From the NCBI RefSeq assembly GCF_021602155.1, contig NZ_BQHY01000004.1, forward strand, positions 1-64,000: 64,000 bases of DNA, read 5' to 3'. Source of the stretch: Pseudomonas parakoreensis (lineage in GTDB: Bacteria; Pseudomonadota; Gammaproteobacteria; Pseudomonadales; Pseudomonadaceae). A program made the translations under genes and the position numbers. The notes beneath the pieces were generated by a model, which saw only the letters and a list, made by a program, of their open reading frames with translations, searched no databases and was not told where the DNA came from. Numbering within the stretch: the first letter of the stretch is position 1; every line of letters starts with the position of its first letter. Shown here piece by piece: positions 33,620-61,000 of this stretch.

Positions 33620-33950
33620 CGCTTTCGCGAGCAGGCTCGCTCCCACAGTTGGAATGAGTGCATTCAGTTGGGAGGTTGGTCGGCTTGTAGGCCGTCATCG
33701 CTGGCAAGCCAGCTCCCACAGTTGGATTGAGGGCATTCAGTTGAGAGGTCGGTCGGTTTGTGGGCCGTCATCGCTGGCAAGCCAGCTCCCACAGTTGGAT
33801 TGTGGGCATTCAGTTGAGAGGTCGGTCGGTTTGTGGGCCGTCATCGCTGGCAAGCCAGCTCCCACAGTTGGATTGAGGGCATTCAGTTGAGAGGTCGGTC
33901 GGTTTGTGGGCCGTCATCGCTGGCAAGCCAGCCACAGTTGGATTGAGGGC
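33620..33950. repeat. Tandem array of a 73-bp REP-containing unit, about 4.5 copies
   Basis: The marker GTCATCGCTGGCAAGCCAG recurs at 33694, 33767, 33840 and 33913, exactly 73 bp apart. Each unit holds one REP core (CTGGCAAGCCAGCTCCCACA) plus about 45 bp ending in GGTCGGTCGGTTTGTGGGCC. A first, diverged unit with a different REP (CGCGAGCAGGCTCGCTCCCA) starts near 33620, and the last has lost three bases in the core. It sits directly beyond the terminator of the lipopeptide operon. Confidence 0.9.
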
Positions 33951-33957
33951 GAAAAAC

Positions 33958-33982
33958 AGGGACGGGGTCGTGACCCGTCCCT
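33958..33982 (-). terminator. Terminator of the lipopeptide/export operon
   Basis: On the minus strand, AGGGACGGG and CCCGTCCCT form a perfect 9-bp stem with a 7-nt loop, followed by TGTTTTTCG. It lies about 50 bp after the macB-like stop. Confidence 0.8.
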
Positions 33983-34030
33983 TTCGATTTGTGCGCTTCA
34001 GGCACGAGCCCGGCCAATCAGCTCCGGCAA

Positions 34031-35989
34031 TCAGTCCCTCGCCAACGCCTCGATCGGGTCCAGGCGCGATGCATTGCGCGCGGGGACGAAGCCGAAGACG
34101 ATGCCGATCAGCGTCGAGCAGATCACCGCCGTCAACACCGAGGCCATGGAGAACACCATTTCCCATTCCTTGATGAACAGCGAAAACAGGTGGCCGATGG
34201 CGTACGACAGGGAAATGCCGATGGCCCCGCCGAGCAGGCAGACCATCACCGCCTCCACCAGAAACTGCTGACGAATGTCCGACTGCCGTGCGCCGACCGC
34301 CATGCGAATGCCAATCTCGCGGGTACGCTCGGTGACCGACACCAGCATGATGTTCATCACCCCGATGCCGCCGACCACCAGCGAAATCACCGCGATCAGC
34401 GACAGCAGCAAGGCCAGCGAGCGGCTGGTTTTCTGTACGGTCTGCATCACGCTGTCGAGGTTGTTGGTGTAGAAATCCTTGATGCCGTGGCGTTGCAGCA
34501 GCAATTGGGTGACATGATTTTCCACCACTTTGCTCGACTGGCCGTCCTTGATCCGTACGCTGATGCTGTCGAGGAAGCGTTGGCCCAGGATCCGGCCGGC
34601 GGCGGTTTCGTAGGGCACCCAGACGTTGAGGGTTTTGCCCGAGGCAAACAGGTTCTTGTTCTCGGCGGCCACGCCGATCACCGTGCATGGCAGGTTACCG
34701 ATCAGGATCACCTGGCCCAGCGGATCGACACCCTCGCCGAACAACCGATGCCGGGTGTTGTAATCGATCACCACCACCTGCGCCTGGCGCCGCGCATCGC
34801 TTTCGCTGAAGGTAATGCCCGCCTCCAGTTTGATCCCGCGCACCTGAAAGTACTGGTCGCTGACGCCGTTGATCTGCGCGTCGAGGTCGATGTTGCGGTA
34901 ACGCAGGAGCATGCTGCGGCCGACCACCGGGGTGGCACTGTCGACGTAATACAGCTGATTCAGCGCGGTAACGTCGGCCGGCACCAGTGTCTCGATTGAC
35001 GCGGCGCGCTTGTCGCCGAAACTGCTGCCGGAATAGATATCGATGGTGTTGCTGCCAATCGCCGAAATGTCCTTGAGCACGTAGTTTTTCGCACCCTCAC
35101 CGATCGCCGAAATCGACACCACCGAGGTGATGCCGATGACAATCCCGAGCATGGTCAGCAAGGTGCGCATGCGGTGCGAAATCAGCGCCACCCAGGCCAT
35201 GTTGAAGGCTTCCTTGAACAGCCCGAGGCTGGCGACCAGGCGGCGGGTCGCCGGTGGTTTGGGCGGCACCTGCTCTTCGTCCGAGAGTTGCCCGGTGTCG
35301 CGCTGGTTGCGCCGGTCGCTGAGGATTTCGCCGTCGCTGACTTCGATGATGCGTTCGGCGTTGGCCGCGACTTTCGGGTCGTGGGTCACCAGAATCACCG
35401 TGTGCCCGGCTGCGTGCAGCTCCAGCAGAATGCGCATCACCTCCTTGCCGCTGGCGGTGTCGAGGGCGCCGGTGGGTTCGTCGGCAAGGATCACTTCACC
35501 GCCATTCATCAAGGCCCGGGCGATACTCACCCGCTGCTGCTGACCGCCGGAGAGCTGGCTCGGGCGATGCGTCAGGTGCCCGTCGAGGCCTAGCCGCGCC
35601 AGCAACTCACGGGCGCGGGCGTGGCGTTGCGGCGCCGGAATGCCAGCGTAGATGGCCGGCATCTCGACGTTGTGCATCGCGCTCAGGTGCGGCAGCAAGT
35701 GATAGCGCTGGAAGATGAAACCGAAGTAATCGCGGCGCAGTTCGGCCAGCGCCTGATCGTCGAGGTCGCGGGTCTCCTGACCGTTGATCCTGTAGCTGCC
35801 GGCGGTGGCGTAATCGAGACAGCCGAGGATGTTCATCAGGGTTGATTTGCCGGAGCCGGAGGCGCCGATGATCGCCACCATTTCTCCGGCATTGATCGTC
35901 AGGTTGATGTCCTTCAGCGCGAGAAACTCGCGGTCGCCGGCAGTGAAACTGCGGGTGATGCCGGTCAGTTGCAGTAACGGCTGCGTCAT
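34031..35989 (-). CDS. macB: MacB-family ABC transporter (ATPase-permease) for lipopeptide export
   Basis: About 652 aa from ATG 35989; the TTG at 35995 is also in frame but the ATG follows the macA stop by only two bases. The N-terminal ATPase has Walker A GASGSGKST (42-50), the ABC signature LSGGQQQR and Walker B VILADEPTGALD. The first membrane helix is at about LLTMLGIVIGITSVVSI, then a large periplasmic domain, and three C-terminal FtsX-like helices (ALLLSLIAVISLVVGGIGVMN onward). It works with the MacA-like adaptor and an outer-membrane channel to export a product from the periplasm. As arfE in the arthrofactin cluster, the last gene of the operon exports the lipopeptide; this role is inferred from position. 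Confidence 0.92.
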   Translation of the reverse strand: MTQPLLQLTGITRSFTAGDREFLALKDINLTINAGEMVAIIGASGSGKSTLMNILGCLDYATAGSYRINGQETRDLDDQALAELRRDYFGFIFQRYHLLPHLSAMHNVEMPAIYAGIPAPQRHARARELLARLGLDGHLTHRPSQLSGGQQQRVSIARALMNGGEVILADEPTGALDTASGKEVMRILLELHAAGHTVILVTHDPKVAANAERIIEVSDGEILSDRRNQRDTGQLSDEEQVPPKPPATRRLVASLGLFKEAFNMAWVALISHRMRTLLTMLGIVIGITSVVSISAIGEGAKNYVLKDISAIGSNTIDIYSGSSFGDKRAASIETLVPADVTALNQLYYVDSATPVVGRSMLLRYRNIDLDAQINGVSDQYFQVRGIKLEAGITFSESDARRQAQVVVIDYNTRHRLFGEGVDPLGQVILIGNLPCTVIGVAAENKNLFASGKTLNVWVPYETAAGRILGQRFLDSISVRIKDGQSSKVVENHVTQLLLQRHGIKDFYTNNLDSVMQTVQKTSRSLALLLSLIAVISLVVGGIGVMNIMLVSVTERTREIGIRMAVGARQSDIRQQFLVEAVMVCLLGGAIGISLSYAIGHLFSLFIKEWEMVFSMASVLTAVICSTLIGIVFGFVPARNASRLDPIEALARD

Positions 35990-35991
35990 GC

Positions 35992-37140
35992 TCAAGCCCC
36001 CGCCACGGCGGGCAGCGGATCGCCGATCACCACCCGCTCGCCTTCATTCAGGCCCTGGTTGATCTGCACTTTGACGTTGTTATTGATCCCGGTCTGCACG
36101 TTGCGCGACTGCGCCTGGCCCTTGGCATCGAGCACCCGCACCGGAAAGCTGCCATCGGCGTTGCGTGGCCCAAGCGCGGCCACCGGCACGGTCAGCACCG
36201 ATTGCGCGGTATCGAGGACGATGCGCACTTGCGCGGTCATCGAGATGCGCAAGCGATGGTCGGGATTGGGCACCTCGAACAGCGCGTTATAGAACACCGC
36301 GGTGTTTTGTTTCGGCGTACCGGCCGGCGGCGTTTCGAGGAAGTTCTGCGGCGCCGGCTCAGTGCCGCGCAGCTTGCCGTAATAACGTTTGTCTTCGCCG
36401 AGAATGGTGAAATACACCTGCTGCCCCGGCGCGATATGAATCACGTCGGCTTCCGACACTTGGGCCTTGATGGTCATGGTGTCCAGATCCGCCAGTTTCA
36501 GCAGGATCGGCGCCAACTGGTTGGCGATCACGGTCTGGCCTTCCTGGGTGACGATGCCGACCACGTCGCCATCGATCGGCGCGACGATCCGCGTGTACGC
36601 GAGGTTGACCTTGGCGGTATCGATCTGGATGTGCGCACTTTTGATCTGCGCGTCCAGCGACAACAGATTGGCCTGCTGCACCTCGTAGTTCGATTGCGCG
36701 GTTTCAAAATCCTGACGCGAGATCGAAGCGTCTTCCTGCAGGTTCTGATAGCGCTGGTATATCGCTTTGGTCTGCTTGAGCTGGGCTTGCGTGGCGCGCT
36801 TCTGCGCTTGCAGGTTTTCTTCATCGACCTGCGCCTGACGCAGGGTGTTTTGCAGCACCAAGGGGTCGATCTCCGCCAGCCATTGGCCCTTCTTCACCTT
36901 GTCGCCAACCTTGACCTTGAGCGACTTCAACTGCCCCGACACTTGCGCGCCGACATCCACTTGCTTGACGCCTTCCAGCAAACCGGTGGCGAGCACGGTG
37001 TTTTCGATGTCCGTGCGTTCGACCGGCGCTGTCTGGTATTTCGGCGCTTCGGCGGGGGCCTGCACCGTGAACAGCACCAACCCGGCCACCGCCGCCAACG
37101 CCAACCCCATACCGACTTTGCGCAACTTCGACTTTTCCAT
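35992..37140 (-). CDS. macA: MacA-family periplasmic adaptor (membrane fusion protein)
   Basis: About 382 aa from ATG 37140 (the frame extends to 37152). A single N-terminal membrane anchor (VGMGLALAAVAGLVLFTVQ) is followed by a lipoyl half-motif (LATGLLEGVKQVDVGAQVSGQL), an alpha-helical hairpin (VLQNTLRQAQVDEENLQAQKRATQAQLKQTK and onward), the second lipoyl half (ARIVAPIDGDVVG-like: TRIVAPIDGDVVGIVTQEG) and beta-barrel domains. It links the MacB-like ABC protein to an outer-membrane factor, which is not in the window. It starts 66 bp after the synthetase stop, across a hairpin. It corresponds to arfD in arthrofactin producers. Confidence 0.92.
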   Translation of the reverse strand: MEKSKLRKVGMGLALAAVAGLVLFTVQAPAEAPKYQTAPVERTDIENTVLATGLLEGVKQVDVGAQVSGQLKSLKVKVGDKVKKGQWLAEIDPLVLQNTLRQAQVDEENLQAQKRATQAQLKQTKAIYQRYQNLQEDASISRQDFETAQSNYEVQQANLLSLDAQIKSAHIQIDTAKVNLAYTRIVAPIDGDVVGIVTQEGQTVIANQLAPILLKLADLDTMTIKAQVSEADVIHIAPGQQVYFTILGEDKRYYGKLRGTEPAPQNFLETPPAGTPKQNTAVFYNALFEVPNPDHRLRISMTAQVRIVLDTAQSVLTVPVAALGPRNADGSFPVRVLDAKGQAQSRNVQTGINNNVKVQINQGLNEGERVVIGDPLPAVAGA

Positions 37141-37167
37141 AAATAACCACAAGTCCGTTCAGGGATG

Positions 37168-37188
37168 GACCCGGCCAGCGGCCGGGTC
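37168..37188. other. Intercistronic hairpin between the synthetase and macA
   Basis: GACCCGGCC and GGCCGGGTC form a perfect 9-bp stem with a 3-nt loop. In the minus-strand transcript no U-run follows, so this is more likely an attenuating or RNA-stabilising stem than a full terminator, and could set the ratio of synthetase to exporter expression. Confidence 0.55.
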
Positions 37189-37206
37189 TTGATAGAAAAA
37201 CCACAC

Positions 37207-55025
<17,819 letters not shown>

Positions 55026-55029
<4 letters not shown>

Positions 55030-58000
55030 AGGACGATCTCCATTCGTTCGGTAATTGCGGCGTAGCCGGCCAGGGTCGGATGTTCGAACAGCGACCTGAC
55101 ATCGGCTTCCATGCCTTCCTGACGCAGCCGGCCGATCAGACTGACCGCCAGCAGCGAGTGCCCACCCAGTTCAAAGAAATGATCGTGGCGCCCCACCCGC
55201 TCGACGTTGAGCAACTCGGCCCAGAGCCGTGCGAGGGTGATTTCAACTTCGCCGACCGGGGCTTCGTATGCACGAGCGGTCAGCGCCGCCTGATCGGGGG
55301 CCGGCAGCGCCTTGCGGTCGAGTTTGCCGTTGGGGCTCAGCGGCAGTGCATCGAGATGCACGAACAGCGCGGGCACCATGTAGTCCGGCAGGTTTTCCAG
55401 CAGATGGCTGCGCAGCACGTCGGTTTCCAGCCGTGCGCCGGTGTAATACGCCACCAGACGCTTGTCCCCCGGCACGTCTTCGCGAGCCAGTACGGCGGCT
55501 TCCTGCACGCCATCGATCTGGGTCAGGCGTGCCTGAATCTCGCCGAGTTCGATGCGCAAACCACGGATCTTCACCTGATCGTCGTTGCGACCGAGGTACT
55601 CGATATTGCCGTCCGGCAGGTAACGCGCGATGTCGCCGGTGCGGTACATCCGCCCATTGGTTTGGAACGGATCGTTGAGGAAGCGCTCGGCGTTCAGTTC
55701 CGGGCGATTCAGATAACCGCGCGCCACTTGCACGCCGCCGATGTACAGCTCACCCACCACGCCGTGCGGCACCGGTTGCTGCTGGGCATCGAGGATGTAC
55801 ATGCGGGTGTTGGCGATCGGTTTGCCGATCGGCGTGTTGTCCGGGGTTTGCTCCAGCGGCCCGGCGCAACTCCACGCGGTCACGTCGACAGCTGCTTCGG
55901 TCGGACCGTAAAGGTTATGCAGTTCGCTGCCCGGCAGTTGCTGTTTGAAGCGCCGCACCACGCTGCCCGGCAACGCTTCGCCGCTGCACATCACCTGACG
56001 CAGACTGCTGCAACGTGCGGTGTCAGCGTGAGCGAGAAACACGTCGAGCATCGACGGCACGAAGTGCAGCGTGGTGATGTGTTCGCGTTCGATCACTTCA
56101 CTGAGGTACTGCGGATCCTTGTGCCCCTCGGGCCGGGCCATGACCAATCGAGCGCCAGTCATCAACGGCCAGAAGAATTCCCAGACCGAGACGTCGAAGC
56201 TGAACGGGGTTTTCTGCAACACCGTGTCGCTGGCGGTCAGTTGATAGGCGTCCTGCATCCACAGCAAGCGGTTGACCACCCCGCGATGCTCGTTGATCAC
56301 GCCTTTCGGCTGGCCGGTGGAGCCGGAGGTGTAGATCACGTACGCGGTGTGCTGCGGGGTCAACTCTGCAAGAGAAAGGTTTTCCGTTGGCAGCGATTGC
56401 CAGTGCGGTTGATCCAGATCGATCAGCGGCACAGCGACTTCGCCAAGCAACGACCGCGTGGTTCCCTGTACCAGCACCGCCAGCGGCGCGCTGTCTTCCA
56501 GCATGTAGGCCAGACGCTCCAGCGGATACGCCGGATCCAGCGGCACATACCCGCCGCCGGCCTTGAGAATCGCCAACAGCCCGACCACCATGTCCAGACC
56601 GCGTTCGACGCAGATCGCCACCCGCGCATCCGGCCCTACGCCCAATCCGCGCAGATGCCGCGCCAGTTGATTGGCCCGGGCGTTGAGTTCGGCGTAGCTC
56701 AGTTGCTGCTCACCTGCAACCACGGCGGGAGCCTGTGGCGAACGCGCCACTTGCGCTTCGAACAGCTCATGAATCGTCTGCTGCAAATCGTAATCGACCG
56801 TTGTGGCATTCAAGCCGAACAGCAACTGTTGGCGCTCGGCATCCGCCAGCACCGGCAGGCGGTTCAAGGTCTGCTGCGGTGTCTGTTCAAGTGCCTCGAG
56901 CAGTCCCGCCAGCGCCTGCTGCATAAAGCCACACACCCGTGCCGCGCCTATGCGCGAAGGGGTCATGGCGGTGAGGATAAAACCTTCGCCCAGGTCATCG
57001 ACATTGAGACTCAGCGGATAGTTGGTGCGCTCTTCGCTGGAAAGATTTTCGATGCCCTGCCAGCTCAGACGCGTGGCCTGCTGCTGTTCCTCGCTGACGC
57101 TGTGTCGGTAATTGAGCATCGCGCTGAACAGCGGCGACGGCGCTGCCACGCCGCTGCAACGCTGGGCCAATGCCAGTGACGCATGTTCATGGCCGAGCAA
57201 TGCCGTCAGTTGCGCATGGGTCGCACGCACGCCGGCACGCACCGAAACATCGCCCAGATCCACCCGCAGCGGCAGCGTGTTGATGAACATTCCCAGACCG
57301 CGATCAGCGCCGGTACCGCCCTGCATCCGCCCCAGCAGCACGGTGCCGAACACCACGCGCTCATGTCCGGAGGTTGCCGCCAAGACCTGGGCATACGCCA
57401 GATGGAACAGGCTCGCGACGCTCACGCCCAGCTGCCGCGCCTGGCTGCGCAGGCGCCGCGCCAAGGCTTCGGGCACGCGCTGACGGACTTCTTCGATGTC
57501 ATGGCCGTCACCGTGCACATCCAGCAGACCGAACGGCAGCGTCGGCTCATCGATCTCGCCGAGCATCGTGCGGAAGAACGCTTCATGCTCCTGCTCGCTG
57601 ACGCCCAACCGGGTCTGCGCCACGTAATTGCGATACGGCACGGCGGGTATCAGGGCTTCGCCGTGACCGAAGAGCAGCGCCTGCAGTTCCTGCTGCACCA
57701 CTTCCAGCGCCGTGTGATCCATGGCGATGTGATGGAACAGCAGCATGGCGACCACCCGGTCGTTGGCCGGATCCTGCGCGTACACCAGGCGAATCAGCGG
57801 CGCCTGACTGAGGTCGATGCGGTAATGACGCGCGTCGAAACGCTCATACAACTGCGCCAGAACATCACCGCCCGCCGGATCGAATGCAACCTCCTGCAGC
57901 GGCAGCTCGGCTTCGCGCCAGACCACTTGCACCGGCGTTGCCAACCCTTCCCAGACCACGCCGGTGCGCAGAATGTCGTGCCGGGTCATGACCTGACGCA

Positions 58001-61000
58001 GCGCGGCGGCGAAGGCCTGCAAGCGTTCAAGGCTGTCGAACGCCAGGCGCGATTGCAGCAGGTACGGATCACCCTGCGCGGCGCTCAAGTGGTGATAAAG
58101 AATCCCTTCCTGCAACGGCGCCAGCGGATAAATGTCCTGCACGTTGGCGGCCCCGCCCGGCACCGTGGCAACCACGCGCTCAATGGCTGGCTGATCCAGT
58201 TGCACCAGCGTCAGCATGTCCGGGGTGATGTGCGTGCAACCGGCCGGAATCAGGTTGGCCGGCACCACGACTTCGCGACCGCTGCCGACGGCGGCGGCCA
58301 GCGCGGCGAGGGTCGGCTGGCTGAACAGCACGCGCACGTCGGTGCTCAGGCCGAGCTGACGCATGCGCTCGATCAGGGTCACCGCCAGCAGCGAATGCCC
58401 GCCCAGCTCAAAGAAGTTGTCGTGCCGCCCGACCTGTTCGACCTGCAGCACCTCGGCCCAGACCTGCGCCAGCGCGGTCTCCACCGGCCCTTGCGGCGCT
58501 GCGTATTCGCGGCTGAGCCAGGCGTGCTGATCCGGTTCGGGTAAGGCCTTGCGGTCGAGTTTGCCGTTGGCGGTCAGGGGCAGCGTCTCAAGCCGCACGT
58601 AGGCTGCCGGCACCAGTGCCTGCGGTAGATGCGCTTGCAAATGCGCGCGCAGATCCTCGATATCGACCGTTGTGCGGGCAGTAAACCAGGCGATCAACCG
58701 CGCCTCGCGCACCAGCACCACCGCGTCCTGCACCGCCGGATAGCTGGACAGCGCGGCTTCGATTTCACCCAGTTCCACCCGCACGCCGCGCAGTTTGACC
58801 TGATCGTCGTTACGCCCCAGGTACTCGATATTGCCGTCGGCCAGCCAGCGTGCGAGGTCGCCGGTGCGGTACATGCGCGCCTGCGGTTCGTCACTGAACG
58901 GGTCTTCGAGGAAGCGTTCGGCGGTCAGCTGGGGACGGTTCAGATAACCACGGGCCACCCCCGCGCCACCGACGTACAACTCGCCCGCCACGCCAACCGG
59001 CACCGGACGTTGCTGTTCATCGAGCAAGTAAACCCTGGCGTTGCTGATGGGCCGGCCGATGTGCAGCAATTGCCCGGCATGGATTTGCCCGGAAGTCGCA
59101 ACCACCGTAGCCTCGGTCGGGCCGTAGTTGTTGATCACGGCAAAGGTCTGCTCACGCGGGAACTGGCGCAACTTGTCGCCACCGATCAACAGCGTGCGCA
59201 AGGTCGGATGCCCCAGCTCACGACTGAAGGCGTATTCGGCAATCGGCGTCGGCAGGAAGCTCACCTGCAACGGCTGTGCGCGCCACCAGTCGAGCAGCTC
59301 ATCCAGATGTTCGTTGCTGATCGACGGCGGCGGCAGGTGCAGGGTCGCGCCGACACACAGCGCCGGCCAGACTTCCCAGGCCATCGCGTCGAAACCGCAA
59401 CCGGCGACGCTGGCGGTGTGGCTGCCGGCATGCAGGTCGAACGCCTCACAGTGCCAGTGCACAAGGTTTTCCAGGGTCGCGTGTTCGACCATCACGCCTT
59501 TCGGCTGGCCGGTCGAACCCGAGGTGTAGATCACGTAAGCCAGATGCGCCGGGGTCAGCGTCGGCAGTTGTGGATTGGTCGCCGCCAGGTGCTGCCAGAG
59601 GTTCTGATCCAGATCGATCACCGGCACCCGGCCCAGCAGCTCGCGGGTCGAACCCTGCGCCAGCACCGCCACCGGATCGCTGTCCTGCAACAGGTAGGCG
59701 ATGCGCTCCGCCGGGTACGCCGGATCGACCGGCACATAACCGGCGCCAGCCTTGAGAATCGCCAGCAGCGCCACCAGCATCTGCGGGCTGCGTGGCAGGC
59801 ACACGGCAATCCGGTCGTCCGGCTGCACGCCGAGGCCGAGCAAGTGATGGGCCAGGCGATTGGCCTGCTGATTGAGCTGCGCGTAGGTCAGTTGCTGCGT
59901 GCCCTGCACCACCGCCAGCGCCTGTGGCTGCAGCTCGGCCTGCACTTGCACCAGTGACTGAATCGTCGCCCCGCGCGGGTATGCCGCCGCCGTCGGGTTG
60001 AACCCGACCAGCAGGCGCTCGTATTCCTCCACCGCAAGAATCGGCAAACGGTTGAGCGCACGCTGTGGCGCCTGCTCCAGTGCGTGCAGCAGATGTTCCA
60101 GCGCGGTGTGCATGTAGCCGCAGATCCGTTGCGCGCCGATCTGCGTCAACGCCAGCACGGTCAAAGAAAAGTCTGTGCCGAGATCGTCGACGCTGAGGGT
60201 CAACGGATAGTTGCTGCGCTCTTCGCCGCCGAGCAATTGCACGCCTTCCCAGATGCCCTGACCGTCACGCGGCTGCGCCTCGGCGACGGTATGCCGGTAG
60301 TTGAGCAGTGCGCTGAACAGCGGCGCGCCGGACACCGCGCTGCAGCGCTGGGCCAGCGCCAGTGGCGCATGTTCATGGGCCAACAGCGCGGTCAGCCGTG
60401 CGTGGGTGGTCTTGACAGCAGACTGCACGCCTTCGCTGACATCCACCCGCAGCGGCAAGGTGTTGATGAACACGCCCAGGGTGCGATCCGCGCCCTCGCC
60501 GCCCTGCAAGCGACCCAACAGCACCGTGCCGAACACCACGTCGCGGCGGTTGGCAAGTACCCCCAGCACCTGCGCCCAGGCCAGATGCATCAGGCTCGCC
60601 GGGCTGACACCCAACTGCCGCGCCTGCTCTCGCAGGCGCAGGGTCAATCCGGCATCGACGGCTTGCTGCGCCTCTTCAATGTCGCCGCCATCGCCTTGCA
60701 CGTCGTGCAGGCCGAACGGCAGGGTCGGCTCGTCGATATCGCCGAGCATGTCGCGGAAGAACGTTTCGTGCTCCTGTTCGCTGGCACCGAGGCGCGCTTG
60801 CGCCACGTAGTTGCGGTACGGCATCGGCGTGCCGAGGCGGTCGGCCTGATCGAACATGAACGCGCGCATCTCTTGGCCCACTACCTCCATGGCGGTGTGG
60901 TCGAGAATCAAGTGCTGGAACAGGATGATCGCCACCACCCGTTGCTGCGCCGGGTCTTCGGCATAAACGATGCGCATCAACGGCGCCTGGCTCAAGTCGA

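Noticed and set aside
33423-33719. 98-codon minus-strand frame running from the REP array into the leader
   Set aside because: It begins in repeat sequence and has no ribosome site. The part within the leader overlaps hairpins better explained as RNA structure. A short leader peptide cannot be fully excluded.
33620-33950. CRISPR array
   Set aside because: The 73-bp units are repeated throughout, including the would-be spacers, and contain REP cores; no cas genes are present.
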